The notes: a model not told the origin generated them from the letters alone. DNA of 64,000 nucleotides from Streptomyces sp. NBC_00557 (GCF_036345995.1 NZ_CP107796.1:5084001-5148000), one strand, 5' to 3'. Positions 50,788-60,962 are shown, counted from the stretch's first letter. A program made the numbers and translations.

Positions 50788-51701
50788 CCGCCGCACAGCT
50801 CCTTCGCGGTGAGGTCGGTCATCTCGGCCTCGGTGAAGCCGAACGGCCTGAGGATCCGGAACAGCTCGCCGCTCTTCTTCAGCTTGTGCAGCTCCACGTT
50901 GAAGGCGTCCCGCAGCTTCGTCTCGGTCGGCCGGAACGCGAACGCGCCGCCGTCGACGTGCGGTCTGCCCTTGACGAGCGGGGCGAAGGGACGGATCGCC
51001 TCCGCCTTGGCCGACTTCTTCACCACCGCGCGGATGGTGAGCGCCGTACCGGCGAAGACGTCGACGCGTCCGGCCTCGACGGCGTTCAGCCCGGCGACCT
51101 GGTCGGGGACGATCAGGATGTCGCTCTGCTTGTAGCCGGCGTCGACCGCGTACTGGATCTCGGCGTACCCGGTGCCGGTGGCGAACTTCGCCTTCTTCGC
51201 CACGACGTCCTGGTAGGAGTGCAACCCCATCGGGTTCCCCTTGCGGACGATGAACGAATCCAGCATCTGGTAATCGGGGTCGGCGAAGATCACCTGCCGG
51301 CAGCGCTCCGGGTTGACGTACATCCCGGCCGCCACGACGTCGAACTGCTGGGAGTTGAGCCCGGGTATCAGCGAGCCGAACTCGGTGGGCACGGGCTGCA
51401 CCCGGTCCACCCCGAGCCGCTTGAAGATCACCTTGGCCAGCTCGGGCGCCTCACCGGTGAGGTGGCCGTCCTTGTCGATGTACCCGAACGGCACCTCGCC
51501 GGCGATCCCGAGCCGTACGACGCCCTGCGCACGGAGCCGTTCCAGCAGGTCGCCGCCCTCGGTGCCGGACGCCTCGGCCACCCGGGAGCAGCCCGCCGCG
51601 CCGAGCACACCGAGAGCGGCGAGACCGCCGAGCACCGAGCGCCGGGTGTGTCCAGGTCTGGACCGGAATGTGTGTACGTCGTTCCCAGTTGGTGGAGCCA
51701 T
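50784..51701 (-). CDS. ehuB: Ectoine/hydroxyectoine-binding lipoprotein EhuB
   Basis: About 305 aa. A twin-Arg-like RRSVLGGLAALGVLGAAGC gives a lipobox Cys38. The SBP family 3 domain follows: VRLGIAGEVPFGYIDKDGHLTGEAPELAK, FDVVAAGMYVNPERC and GTGYAEIQYAVDAGY. The specificity for ectoines is by family resemblance; a related osmolyte or amino acid is possible. Alternative starts exist at 51725 and 51677. It is divergent from a DUF3830 gene only 47 bp away. Confidence 0.82.
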   Translation of the reverse strand: MAPPTGNDVHTFRSRPGHTRRSVLGGLAALGVLGAAGCSRVAEASGTEGGDLLERLRAQGVVRLGIAGEVPFGYIDKDGHLTGEAPELAKVIFKRLGVDRVQPVPTEFGSLIPGLNSQQFDVVAAGMYVNPERCRQVIFADPDYQMLDSFIVRKGNPMGLHSYQDVVAKKAKFATGTGYAEIQYAVDAGYKQSDILIVPDQVAGLNAVEAGRVDVFAGTALTIRAVVKKSAKAEAIRPFAPLVKGRPHVDGGAFAFRPTETKLRDAFNVELHKLKKSGELFRILRPFGFTEAEMTDLTAKELCGG

Positions 51702-51748
51702 GGCGGCGCGGCTACCCAAGCGCACCCGGCGTATGCACCCTGGTTTTC

Positions 51749-52243
51749 ATGGCCGACCGCTTCGTCACCGTGTCCCTCACCAAGCGCGACGTGCACTGCA
51801 CGGCCCGCCTCCTGACCGACCGCGCGCCCCTGACCTGCGCGGCGGTGTGGGAGGCGCTGCCGCTCGCGGGCGACGTCTACCACGCCAAGTACGCCCGCAA
51901 CGAGATCTACGCCCTCTTCCCGCCGTTCGCCTCCACGGAACCCCCACTGGAGAACCCGACGGTCACCCCGATTCCCGGCGACCTCTGTTACTTCTCCTTC
52001 GCCGGCGCCGAACTCGGCACGAAGGCCTACGGCTACGACCGCGAGGTCCGCCCCGGCGCCACGGTCGTCGACCTCGCCCTGTTCTACGAACGCAACAACC
52101 TGCTCCTCAACGGCGACGTCGGCTGGGTCCCGGGAATCGTCTGGGGCCAGGTGGTCGAGGGCCTGGAAGAGATGGCCGAGGCCTGCAACGACCTGTGGCG
52201 AACGGGGGCGGCGGGGGAGACGCTCGGTTTCAGGAGAGCGTGA
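51749..52243 (+). CDS. DUF3830 (cyclophilin-like) protein
   Basis: 164 aa. The small beta-barrel pattern FVTVSLTKRDVHCTARLLTDRAPLTCAAVWEALP, HAKYARNEIYALFPPF and NPTVTPIPGDLCYF is typical of DUF3830. Members usually sit with Ehu transporters and amidases. Its 3' end overlaps that of the convergent amidase by 14 bp. Confidence 0.82.
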   Translation: MADRFVTVSLTKRDVHCTARLLTDRAPLTCAAVWEALPLAGDVYHAKYARNEIYALFPPFASTEPPLENPTVTPIPGDLCYFSFAGAELGTKAYGYDREVRPGATVVDLALFYERNNLLLNGDVGWVPGIVWGQVVEGLEEMAEACNDLWRTGAAGETLGFRRA

Positions 52244-53612
52244 GACCCGCCTCGTACAGCGCGTGCGCCGCGCGCAGGACCAGGTCGTCGCGGTGGCGGG
52301 CGGCGATCAGCTGCATGCCGACCGGCAGGCCCTGGTCGTCCTTGCCGACCGGGACCGTGGCGGCGGGCTGCTGGGTCAGGTTGAACGGGTAGGTGAACGG
52401 GGTCCACCCCGTCCAGCGGCGGTGCGGCGAACCGCTCGGGGTCTCCGCGCCCGCCTCGAACGCCGTCAGCGGCAGGGTCGGGGTGACCAGCAGGTCGTAG
52501 CGTTCATGGAAGCGGCCCATGCGGCGGCCGAGATCCATACGGACGTCGACGGCGGCGAGGTAGTCCAGCGCGCTGTAGCGGGCGCCCTGGGCGCAGATCT
52601 CCCTCAGGCCCGGGTCCAGCAGCTGCCGCTTGCGGGGGGAGAAGCGCTCGGTGAGCCGGGCCGCGCCGCTGAACCACAGGGTGTGGAAGGCCTCCACCGG
52701 GTCGCTGAAGTCGGGGTCGCTCTCCTCGACGTACGCGCCGAGGTCGGCGAGCCGCGCCACCGTGCGCCGTACCGCCGCCGCGACCGCCGGCCGGACCGCG
52801 ACCTGGCCGCCGAGGGTCGGGGAGTAGGCGACCCGCAGGCCGTGCACGCCGCCCCGCAGCGCCTCGGTGAAGGAGCCCGGCGCGGGCGGCAGGGCCGACC
52901 AGTCGCGCGGGTCGGGTGCGCCGATGACGTCCAGGAGCAGGGCCGCGTCCGCCGCGTCCCGGGTCATCGGGCCCGCGTGGGAGAGGGTGCCGAAGGCGCT
53001 GGCCGGATAGAGAGGCACGCGCCCGTACGTCGGCTTCAGGCCGAAGATCCCGCAGAACGCGGCCGGGATGCGGATGCTGCCGCCGCCGTCCGTGCCCAGC
53101 GACAGCGGGCCCGCGCCGAGCGCCACGGCCGCCGCGCTGCCCCCGCTGGAGCCGCCGGCGGTCCGCGCCGGGTCGTGCGGATTGCGGGTGATCCCCGACA
53201 GCGGGGAGTCCGTCACGCCCTTCCAGCCGAACTCGGGCGTCGTCGTCTTGCCCAGGAACACCGCGCCGTGCTCGCGCAGCCGGGCCACCGACGGGGCGTC
53301 CTCCGTCCAGTTCCCCTCCTCGGAGATCGTCCGGGAGCCGCGCAGGGTCGGGTGACCGCGCAGCAGGAGGATGTCCTTCACCGTGACCGGGACGCCGTCG
53401 AGCAGTCCGGCCGGCTCACCGCGCCGCCAGCGCTCCTCGGACTCCCGCGCCCGCACGAGGGCGTCCTCCTCGGTGAGGCGCACGAACGCGTTCACCTCCG
53501 GCTGGATCCGCCGGGCCCGCTGAAGGGCCTGCTCGGTGGCCTCCACGGGACCGAACTCGCCCTTGCGGTAACCGTCGAGGAGCTGTACGGCGGTCAGGTC
53601 GGTGAGCTGCAT
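52230..53612 (-). CDS. Amidase signature enzyme
   Basis: 460 aa. The catalytic triad is Lys (DGVPVTVKDILLL), Ser (GGSSGGSAAAVALG) and Ser in GTDGGGSIRIPAAFCGIFGLKP. It hydrolyses an amide, here perhaps an acylated amine derived from the transporter substrate. A 49-bp gap separates it from the hydroxyacid dehydrogenase, same direction. Confidence 0.92.
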   Translation of the reverse strand: MQLTDLTAVQLLDGYRKGEFGPVEATEQALQRARRIQPEVNAFVRLTEEDALVRARESEERWRRGEPAGLLDGVPVTVKDILLLRGHPTLRGSRTISEEGNWTEDAPSVARLREHGAVFLGKTTTPEFGWKGVTDSPLSGITRNPHDPARTAGGSSGGSAAAVALGAGPLSLGTDGGGSIRIPAAFCGIFGLKPTYGRVPLYPASAFGTLSHAGPMTRDAADAALLLDVIGAPDPRDWSALPPAPGSFTEALRGGVHGLRVAYSPTLGGQVAVRPAVAAAVRRTVARLADLGAYVEESDPDFSDPVEAFHTLWFSGAARLTERFSPRKRQLLDPGLREICAQGARYSALDYLAAVDVRMDLGRRMGRFHERYDLLVTPTLPLTAFEAGAETPSGSPHRRWTGWTPFTYPFNLTQQPAATVPVGKDDQGLPVGMQLIAARHRDDLVLRAAHALYEAGLTLS

Positions 53613-53643
53613 GCACCCTCCAAGAGGCCGTGCGGTCGAGGGA

Positions 53644-54594
53644 TCAGTGCCCGGGGACGTACCCCCGCGCCTTGTCGACCACGTTCACCAGGGATCTTCC
53701 CGCCGCCCACCGCTCGTACAACTCGATGAACTGCTCGCCCAGTTCGTCCCGCCAGCCGACGGTGTCCCCGCTCATGTGCGGGGAGACGATCAGCCCCGGC
53801 AGCCCCCACAACGGGCTGTCGGCCGGCAGGGGTTCGGCGGTGAAGACGTCCAGCGCCGCGCCCGCGATCCAGCGCCGGGTCAGGGCGCGGACGAGGGCCT
53901 CCTCGTCGACGAGCGGGCCGCGGCCCACGTTGACGAAGAACGCCGAGGGCTGCATCACGCCGAAGCGGCGGGCGTCGAACATGCCGTACGTCTCCTCGGT
54001 GAGCGGCGCCGCCGCGATCACCCAGTCCGCGCGGGAGATCAGCCGGTCCAGGTCGGCCGGGCCGTGGACGCCGGTCCGCGGCACCCTCCCCACCAGCGCC
54101 GTCGTGACGCCCAGCGCCTTCAGGGTGCGCGCGATCGCCCGGCCGATCGGACCCGAGCCGACCACGCACGCGCGCGTGCCCGCCACCCGCCGGCCCTCCC
54201 GGTGCCGCCAGGTCCGCTCCCGCTGGAGGTCCAGCGTGCGCGGCAGGTCCTTGGCGACCGCCAGCACCAGCGCCGCGACGTACTCGGCGATCGGCTGGTC
54301 GAAGATGCCGCGCGCGTTCGTCACCACCGTGTCCGACGCGGCCAGCTCCGGGCTCATCAGATGGTCCACGCCCGCGCTCGCCGTGTGCACCCACACCGGC
54401 CGGGGGCCGTCCCCCGGCCAGGCCTCGCGCACCGCGTGCGAGGTGAAGTCCCACACCAGCAGCACGTCCGCCTGCGGCAGCCGCTCCGCCAGCCGCGCCG
54501 CGTCCGTGTGCACGATCCGGGCGCGCCCGGTGAGCCGGCCGAGCCGGGGCGGCGGGTCGGCGTCCAGCACCAGAAGGGTGGGCAGGGTCGTCAT
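53644..54594 (-). CDS. D-2-hydroxyacid dehydrogenase
   Basis: 316 aa. NAD-binding CVVGSGPIGRAIARTLKALG, a catalytic Arg in FFVNVGRGPLVDEEAL and the His in SPHMSG are present. It probably works with the amidase in the catabolic set. The ATG at 54594 has GGAG upstream. It is divergent from the maleate-isomerase-like pair. Confidence 0.88.
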   Translation of the reverse strand: MTTLPTLLVLDADPPPRLGRLTGRARIVHTDAARLAERLPQADVLLVWDFTSHAVREAWPGDGPRPVWVHTASAGVDHLMSPELAASDTVVTNARGIFDQPIAEYVAALVLAVAKDLPRTLDLQRERTWRHREGRRVAGTRACVVGSGPIGRAIARTLKALGVTTALVGRVPRTGVHGPADLDRLISRADWVIAAAPLTEETYGMFDARRFGVMQPSAFFVNVGRGPLVDEEALVRALTRRWIAGAALDVFTAEPLPADSPLWGLPGLIVSPHMSGDTVGWRDELGEQFIELYERWAAGRSLVNVVDKARGYVPGH

Positions 54595-54741
54595 ACGGGG
54601 CGGCTCCGACCGTCTGACAGGCGGGGATGCAGCGCGCACATATGCGCGGATTGACCACGCTCGCACCCGAACCTACCTTCGTCAACACGGGCGCATTCGC
54701 GAACCGTTGCCAGCTCGTCTCCCAGCGTGAGGGTGGCAGCC

Positions 54742-55530
54742 ATGGACGTCTCCTTTCTCGGCGGCCCCCGCCCCCAGCGCGGGGTCGGTGTGGTGGCACC
54801 CTTCGACTTCGCGCTCGACCGCGAGCTGTGGCGCTGGGCGCCCGACGAGGTGTCGCTGCATCTGACCCGGACCCCGTTCGTGCCGGTCGAGGTGAGCCTG
54901 GACCTGGCCCGGCTGGTCAGCGAGCACGAGACCCTCGGCGACGCCGTGCGCGCCCTGACCGCCGTCGCGCCCGAGTCCGTCGCCTACGCCTGCGCCTCCG
55001 GCAGCTTCGTCGGCGGCATCGCCGGGGAGCGGGCGATGCGCGCGGCGATGAGCCTCGCGGGCGCGCCGCCGTCGGTGACCACCTCCGGCGCGCTGCTTCA
55101 GGCGCTGGAGGAGCTGCGGGTACGGCGGGTCGCGCTGGTCACGCCGTACACGGTGTCGGTGACCCGGGCGCTGGAGGACTTCGTCGCCGAGGCCGGCGTC
55201 CAGGTCACCGGGTGCGCCTTCATGGGGCTGACCCGGCACATCTGGAAGGTGCCGTACCGGGACGTGGTCGCCATGGCCCGGCAGGCGGTCCGCCCCGGCG
55301 CCGCCGACGCGCTGTTCATCTCCTGCACCAACCTGCCGACGTACGACGTGATCCCCCAGCTGGAGGCCGAGCTGCGCATCCCGGTGCTCTCCGCGAACCA
55401 GGTCACGATGTGGGCTGCGCTGCGCGGGATGGGTACCCGGGCCGTGGGCCCCTACCAGGCGCTGCTGGACCCGTCGGCGCGCGCCTGGCCGCCCGTACTG
55501 CCCGAAGAGACGCAGGAAGGCTGGACATGA
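54742..55530 (+). CDS. Maleate isomerase/Asp-Glu racemase-like enzyme (EutA type)
   Basis: 262 aa. Both catalytic cysteines of the family appear to be kept: Cys84 (YACASGSFVGG) and Cys195 (FISCTNLPTYD). The fold matches maleate cis-trans isomerase, arylmalonate decarboxylase and EutA. Its ATG follows GAGGG, and its stop overlaps the next ATG by 4 bp. Confidence 0.85.
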   Translation: MDVSFLGGPRPQRGVGVVAPFDFALDRELWRWAPDEVSLHLTRTPFVPVEVSLDLARLVSEHETLGDAVRALTAVAPESVAYACASGSFVGGIAGERAMRAAMSLAGAPPSVTTSGALLQALEELRVRRVALVTPYTVSVTRALEDFVAEAGVQVTGCAFMGLTRHIWKVPYRDVVAMARQAVRPGAADALFISCTNLPTYDVIPQLEAELRIPVLSANQVTMWAALRGMGTRAVGPYQALLDPSARAWPPVLPEETQEGWT

Positions 55531-56258
55531 CCGCACTCGGATTCCTCTACCCGGGCCACTCCGCCGAGGACGACTATCCGCGCATCGAGCAGCTCCTGGG
55601 CAGCGACATCCGGGTGGACCTGGTCCACACCGACATCGGCGAGGACGCGCACCGGGTGGCGGCGCTGCGCGAGATGGGCTCCGCCGAGCGGCTCGCGGCG
55701 GGCATGGAGAGCCTGCGGCTGTCCGGCGCCGAGACGGTGGTGTGGGCGTGCACCAGCGGCGGCTTCGTGCACGGCTGGGAGGGCGCCCAGGCACAGGTGC
55801 GCACGCTCGCCCGGCTGGCCGGGATGCCGGCCTCCTCGACGTCGTTCGGCTTCGTGCACGCGGCCCGGGAGCTGGGCCTGCGGCGGGTCGCGGTCGGGGC
55901 GACCTACCCCGAGGACATCGCCGCGCTGTTCGCGGACTTCCTGCGGGCCGGCGGGCTCGAGGTCACCGGGACGCGCTCCTCGGGGATCATCACCGCCGCG
56001 GAGGTCGGCACCTGGGGCGAGGAGGACGTGCTGACGCTGGCGCGGGCGGCCGACGCGCCGGACGCGGAGGCGGTCCTGCTCCCGGACACCGCCCTGCACA
56101 CGGCCGCGCACCTGCAGCTGCTGGAGAAGGCGCTGTCCAAGCCGGTGCTCACCGCCAACCAGGTCTCGGTGTGGGAGGGGCTCAGGCTCGCCGACCGCCG
56201 GGTGAACGCGCCGACGCTGGGGAAGCTGTTCACGCGCGAGCCGATCGTGCAGGTGTGA
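55527..56258 (+). CDS. Maleate-isomerase-like paralogue lacking second Cys
   Basis: 243 aa paralogue of the preceding gene. The first Cys is kept (Cys75 in VWACTSGGF), but the second position reads VLLPDTALHT, where Asp187 stands for Cys195 of its partner. Racemase or isomerase chemistry needs two Cys, so this protein could be a one-Cys decarboxylase-like enzyme or a non-catalytic partner. ATGA coupling suggests a complex. Confidence 0.82.
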   Translation: MTALGFLYPGHSAEDDYPRIEQLLGSDIRVDLVHTDIGEDAHRVAALREMGSAERLAAGMESLRLSGAETVVWACTSGGFVHGWEGAQAQVRTLARLAGMPASSTSFGFVHAARELGLRRVAVGATYPEDIAALFADFLRAGGLEVTGTRSSGIITAAEVGTWGEEDVLTLARAADAPDAEAVLLPDTALHTAAHLQLLEKALSKPVLTANQVSVWEGLRLADRRVNAPTLGKLFTREPIVQV

Positions 56259-56339
56259 GCCGCGCCGGGGAATAACCGGAGACTGCCTCCTGTTGGGCGA
56301 CCGCAGGACAGCCCACGCCACACACAGGAGGACCGCACC

Positions 56340-57437
56340 GTGTCCGCAGCCGAGGCAGACGAGATCCGGGGCACGACGCACGGAACCGCCCCCGTCCCCC
56401 TCTCCGTACTGGACCTGGTGACCGTCGGCGCGGGCAGCACCGCGAGCGACGCGCTGCGCACCAGTGTGGAGCTGTCCCGGTTCGCCGAGGCGCGCGGCTT
56501 CCACCGCTACTGGGTCGCCGAGCACCACTCGATGCCCGGCGTCGCCTCCTCCTCGCCCGCCGTGATCCTCGCCCACCTCGCCGCCCGCACCGAGCGCATC
56601 CGGCTCGGTTCGGGCGGCGTCATGCTGCCCAACCACGCGCCCCTGGTGATCGCCGAGCAGTTCGGCACGCTGGAGGCCCTGGCGCCGGGCCGGATCGACC
56701 TCGGCCTCGGCCGGGCGCCCGGGACGGACGGCGCCACCGCCGCCGCCCTGCGCCGCACCGACACCCTGAACGAGGGCGCCGACGACTTCCCGCAGCAGCT
56801 CGCCGAGCTCACCCGCTTCCTGGACGACGACTTCCCCGACGGCCACCCCTACCGCCGCATCCACGCGATCCCCGGCCCCGTGCAGGGCAGCACCCCGGGC
56901 GGCGTCCAGTCCCCGCACCGCCCGCCGATCTGGCTGCTCGGCTCCTCCGGCTTCAGCGCGCGCCTCGCCGGAATGCTGGGCCTGCCGTTCGCCTTCGCGC
57001 ACCACTTCTCCGCGCAGAACACCATCCCGGCCCTGGACCTGTACCGGCAGACCTTCCGCCCCTCGGACGTCCTCGACGAGCCGTACGCCCTGATCGGCGT
57101 CTCCGCCCTGGCCACCGACGACGCGCGTGAGGCCCGCCGTCAGACCCGGGCGATGGCTCTGAACATGCTCCGGCTGCGCACCGGCCGGCCCGGCCTGTTC
57201 CCCGACCCGGACGAGGCCGAGAAGCACGAGTTCAGCCCGATGGAGGAGGAGTTCATCACCTCCTGGACGGCCAACATCGTGCACGGCACCGCCGACGAGG
57301 TCCGCTCCGGCCTGGACGACCTGCACAAGCGCACGGGCGCCGACGAGCTGATGATCGTCTCCCACGCCCACCGCGGTGAACTGCGGCTGCGCTCCTACGA
57401 GTTGATCGCGGACGCCTACGGCATGCCGGGCGCCTGA
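56340..57437 (+). CDS. LLM-class flavin-dependent oxidoreductase
   Basis: 365 aa, bacterial luciferase-like. [61 protein letters not shown] and [13 protein letters not shown] are the standard segments of the FMN-dependent MsnO8-like subgroup. Start GTG 56340 with AGGAGGA. It is 81 bp after the isomerase pair and may share their transcript. Confidence 0.9.
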   Translation: MSAAEADEIRGTTHGTAPVPLSVLDLVTVGAGSTASDALRTSVELSRFAEARGFHRYWVAEHHSMPGVASSSPAVILAHLAARTERIRLGSGGVMLPNHAPLVIAEQFGTLEALAPGRIDLGLGRAPGTDGATAAALRRTDTLNEGADDFPQQLAELTRFLDDDFPDGHPYRRIHAIPGPVQGSTPGGVQSPHRPPIWLLGSSGFSARLAGMLGLPFAFAHHFSAQNTIPALDLYRQTFRPSDVLDEPYALIGVSALATDDAREARRQTRAMALNMLRLRTGRPGLFPDPDEAEKHEFSPMEEEFITSWTANIVHGTADEVRSGLDDLHKRTGADELMIVSHAHRGELRLRSYELIADAYGMPGA

Positions 57438-57492
57438 GCCGCGCCGCGCACCACTCGCCGGGCGCCGGGCCGCGTCGCCGTCTCCGGGGCGC

Positions 57493-59289
57493 TCAGAGCC
57501 GGGGGCAGGCCTTCGCGGCGAGGAGTTCGGAGATACGGTCCGGCGGCACCGGGCGGGAGTACAGCCAGCCCTGGCCGGTGTCGCAGCCGATGCGGCGCAG
57601 CCGGTCGGCCTGCGCGGAGGTCTCCACGCACTCGGCGGTGACGGTGATGCCGAGCCGGTGGGCGAGCTGGATCATCGCCTCGACGATGACCTCGTCGGCG
57701 GGGTTCGGCACGACTCCCTTGGCCGCCTCCTCGTACTGGAACCCCCTGACGAAGGAACCGTCCAGTTTCAGCGTGGAGACCGGCAGGCGGCTGAGATAGG
57801 CGAGGTTGGAGTAGCCGGTGCCGAAGTCGTCGATGGCGATGCGCACCCCCATGTCGCTGAGGGCCTGCAGGGCCTGCAGCGGACGCCCGGCCGAGCCCAT
57901 CACCGCCGACTCGGTCAGCTCCAGCTGCAGCAGATGCGGGGCGAGTCCGGTCTCGGCGAGGGTCTGCGCCACATCGGCCACCAGGTCCGAGTCCCACACC
58001 TGCCGTACGGCCACGTTGACGCTGACGAAGAGGGGCGGCTCCTCGGGGTGGTCCAGCTGCCAGCGGCGGGCCTGGCGGCAGGCGGTGGCGAGCGCCCAGC
58101 GGCCCAGCTGCACGATCGAGCCGTCCTCCTCGGCCAGTCCGATGAACCGATTCGGCGTCAGTGTGCCGAACTGAGGATGATTCCAGCGGACCAACGCCTC
58201 GACCCCGGCCAGGCGTCCGTCCTCCATGCCGACCAACGGCTGGTATTCGAGGGTGAATTCACCGCGCTCGATGGCGGGGCGCAGGGTGGAGGCGAGGGCC
58301 TGGCGGGTCATCCGGTGCGCGTTGCGCTCGGGGTCGAACAGGGTCCAGCGGGCCTTGCCGTCGGCCTTCGCCCAGTACAGGGTCGTGTCGGCCGCCTGCA
58401 TCAGGCCGGTGGCGGTCGTGCCGGCGGCATGGCGTTCGACGACCCCGATGGACGCGGTCAACGACAGCCGCTGGCCGGCCAGATCGAAGGGTTCCTCGAG
58501 CGCCTTGAGCGCCGACTCGGCGAGATCGGCGAGCTGTTCGGTGCCGGTGGAGTCCTCCACGAGCAGCGCGAACTCGTCGCCGCCCAGCCGGGCCACCAGC
58601 GGTGTCACCGCGCGGGCGTACCCCGCCTCGTCGGCCACCCGGGTCAGGCGCTCGGCGACCGCCGCGAGCAGCCGGTCCCCGACCCGGTGGCCGAGGGTGT
58701 CGTTGACCGCCTTGAAGCCGTCGAGATCGAGATAGCACAGCCCGATCCGGCCGGTGCCGCTGCGCTCGTACGACTCGGCCTCCAGCGCGCCGGTGAGCCG
58801 CTCGAAGAACAGCGTGCGGTTGGGCAGCCGGGTCACCGGGTCGTGCATCTGCAAGTGCCGCAGGCGCGCCTGGAGTTCACGGCGGGCGCTGATGTCCGCG
58901 GCCGAGAGCAGCACCCCGGACCCGCCGCTCAGCGGGGTCACGGTCACCTGCACCCACACCGAGTGGCCCTCCGGGTGCTTCAGCCGGCGGGTGCAGCGCA
59001 GCTTCGCCTGCCGGCCGCACAGCACCTCGCGGTAGGCGTGCCAGCTGCGCGCGTCCGAGGCGAGGTCGACCAGGTCGGCGGCGACCCGGCCGGTGAGGGT
59101 GTCCGGATCGGCGCCGAGCAGCTCGCCGAAGGCCGCGTTGGCACCGGCGACGAGCCCGGCGCCGTCCACGACGGCCATGGCGAGCGGGGCGGCCGCGAAG
59201 ACACGGTGGTAGGTGGTGTGGTCACTGTCTGTGACGGCTGACCGGTCGAGGTCTGCCGCGGGCGTCGGCCCTTCGGACGTTCCGCTCAC
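57493..59289 (-). CDS. cdgA: PAS-GGDEF-EAL c-di-GMP enzyme (CdgA-like)
   Basis: 598 aa. A PAS domain (about 25-145), GGDEF domain with intact GGDEF (RLGGDEFALL) and EAL domain with GVEALVRWNH and IDDFGTGYSNL. Both cyclase and phosphodiesterase active sites look complete. Streptomyces CdgA has this layout and sits in the same neighbourhood as cslA; it influences development through BldD. The GTG start at 59289 has GGGAGC. A longer frame to 59529 is possible but starts in unconserved sequence. Confidence 0.85.
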   Translation of the reverse strand: MSGTSEGPTPAADLDRSAVTDSDHTTYHRVFAAAPLAMAVVDGAGLVAGANAAFGELLGADPDTLTGRVAADLVDLASDARSWHAYREVLCGRQAKLRCTRRLKHPEGHSVWVQVTVTPLSGGSGVLLSAADISARRELQARLRHLQMHDPVTRLPNRTLFFERLTGALEAESYERSGTGRIGLCYLDLDGFKAVNDTLGHRVGDRLLAAVAERLTRVADEAGYARAVTPLVARLGGDEFALLVEDSTGTEQLADLAESALKALEEPFDLAGQRLSLTASIGVVERHAAGTTATGLMQAADTTLYWAKADGKARWTLFDPERNAHRMTRQALASTLRPAIERGEFTLEYQPLVGMEDGRLAGVEALVRWNHPQFGTLTPNRFIGLAEEDGSIVQLGRWALATACRQARRWQLDHPEEPPLFVSVNVAVRQVWDSDLVADVAQTLAETGLAPHLLQLELTESAVMGSAGRPLQALQALSDMGVRIAIDDFGTGYSNLAYLSRLPVSTLKLDGSFVRGFQYEEAAKGVVPNPADEVIVEAMIQLAHRLGITVTAECVETSAQADRLRRIGCDTGQGWLYSRPVPPDRISELLAAKACPRL

Positions 59290-59616
59290 CGCTCGCTCCC
59301 GCAGTGCACTCGATCTGAAGTCCGTGCCGGAAAGTGTGCCGATCATAGAGGCTGGCCCCGGGCCCTTCCAGCCACTCACCAGTGTCCCGGACGGAGCACA
59401 GTTTCTGACAGATCGTTTCTGCCCGCACCTGGACGGGTTCTTCAGGCCTCCGACCTGTTGTGACGTTCCGTGAGTGTTTCGGGGTGTCGAGCGCCGGAGC
59501 GCGCCGGTGCGTGCGCGTGGCGCGCTCACCCTTGTGGTGCAGGCAAACAGGGCATACCGCGACGAAAACTCTCAATCTGGATGCGGGTCCCGAGAACCGC
59601 ATCCGGAGGTCACGCC

Positions 59617-60870
59617 GTGCCCATGCTGCGCAGCACCGCCGCCGTGTGCACCACGCTGTCGGCGCTCGCCGCGACGTCGATCCTCTCCGGCCCGGCCGCC
59701 GCCGAGCCGTACTCCACGACCCCGTGCGCCCTGCACCGGACCGCCGCCCACCACTCCGAGGGCGTGGACAGCTGGAACCCGGACTACAGCCACCCGGTCG
59801 GCGCCATCGACGCCGTGCTGGTGTTCCTGTCCTTCCCGGACGCCACCCCGCGCACCACCCCCGCCGAGCTGACGGCCGACCACTTCCCGGCCACCAGCCG
59901 CTACTACGCACAGGCCTCCTACGGCCGCTTCACCCTGCGCCCGCACCCGCTGACGCACTGGCTGCGCATGCCCAGGCCGTCCACGGCGTACGCCATGAAG
60001 CGGGACTGGGACGCGGACGACCGGGCCGCCTATCTGCGCGACGCGTTCAAGGCGGCCGACAAGGAGGTCGACTTCTCCCGCTACCGGGTCGTGTACTTCG
60101 TCGCCGACCCGGACGCGCCCGGCGTCGACTCGGACGCCACGAAGGTCATCAACCTGGACACGCCCGTGCACGTCGACGGCGCCGACGTGCGCCGGGTCGT
60201 CACCGTGTTCGAGAAGCATCCGCCGGACCGGCTCGTCCTCGCCCATGAGACCGGCCATGTCTTCGACCTGCCCGACCTCTACCACCGCCCGGTCGACGGC
60301 AAGGGCGACTGGGACACCTACGTCGGCGACTGGGACCTGATGGGCAGCCAGTTCGGGCTCGCCCCGGATCTCTTCGCCTGGCACAGGTGGAAACTGGGCT
60401 GGCTGGATCCGCGCCAGGTGGTGTGCGTGCGCGGCGCCGGCCCGACCCGGCTGACCCTGGAGCCGCTGGAGGCGGGGCCCGGCGTCCCGGTGCAGGGCGC
60501 GGCGGGGGCGCCGGCCTTCGGCCTCGGCCACGGGGTGAAGCTGGCGCTGGTGCGCACCGGCCCCGACAGCGTCCTCGGCTTCGAGGCGCGCGGCACGGCC
60601 GGCAACGACCGGACGTCCTGCCGGGAGGGGGTGCTGGTGTACCGGATCAGAAGCGGGGCGGAGTCCGGCGGCGGCCCCATCGAGGTCGTCGACGCCCACC
60701 CGCACACCGAGGCCTGCTGGGAGACCTCCGTCTACCCGCCCCTCGCCGACGCCCCGGTGGCCCTGGGGGAGACCTTCACCGTCCCCGGGACGGGGGTCAG
60801 GGTGAGCGTGGAGGACAGGACCCCGTCGGGAGCCTGGACGGTACGCATCACCCAGGCCGTTTCCGGCTGA
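59617..60870 (+). CDS. Secreted M6-like metalloprotease
   Basis: 417 aa. Signal peptide to about residue 30. HETGH (210-214) with Asp217 or nearby acidic residues is the zinc motif, followed by DLPDLYHR and GDWDLMGSQFGLAPDLFAWHRWKLGW, as in immune-inhibitor-A-type M6 proteases. Start GTG 59617 with GGAGGT 6 bp upstream; ATG 59623 is an alternative. Confidence 0.87.
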   Translation: MPMLRSTAAVCTTLSALAATSILSGPAAAEPYSTTPCALHRTAAHHSEGVDSWNPDYSHPVGAIDAVLVFLSFPDATPRTTPAELTADHFPATSRYYAQASYGRFTLRPHPLTHWLRMPRPSTAYAMKRDWDADDRAAYLRDAFKAADKEVDFSRYRVVYFVADPDAPGVDSDATKVINLDTPVHVDGADVRRVVTVFEKHPPDRLVLAHETGHVFDLPDLYHRPVDGKGDWDTYVGDWDLMGSQFGLAPDLFAWHRWKLGWLDPRQVVCVRGAGPTRLTLEPLEAGPGVPVQGAAGAPAFGLGHGVKLALVRTGPDSVLGFEARGTAGNDRTSCREGVLVYRIRSGAESGGGPIEVVDAHPHTEACWETSVYPPLADAPVALGETFTVPGTGVRVSVEDRTPSGAWTVRITQAVSG

Positions 60871-60962
60871 CCTCCGGCGGATGATCATCGCGCCGGCGTT
60901 TCCCGACCGACCTCACCGCACTGGTGCCTTCTCGACAGGGTTCACCGGAGCCATGGGGGTGT

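Noticed and set aside
59290..59480. BldD box upstream of the cdgA-like gene
   Set aside because: TGACGTTCCGTGA near 59461 has only a partial match to the BldD consensus and is distant from the start; not strong enough to list.
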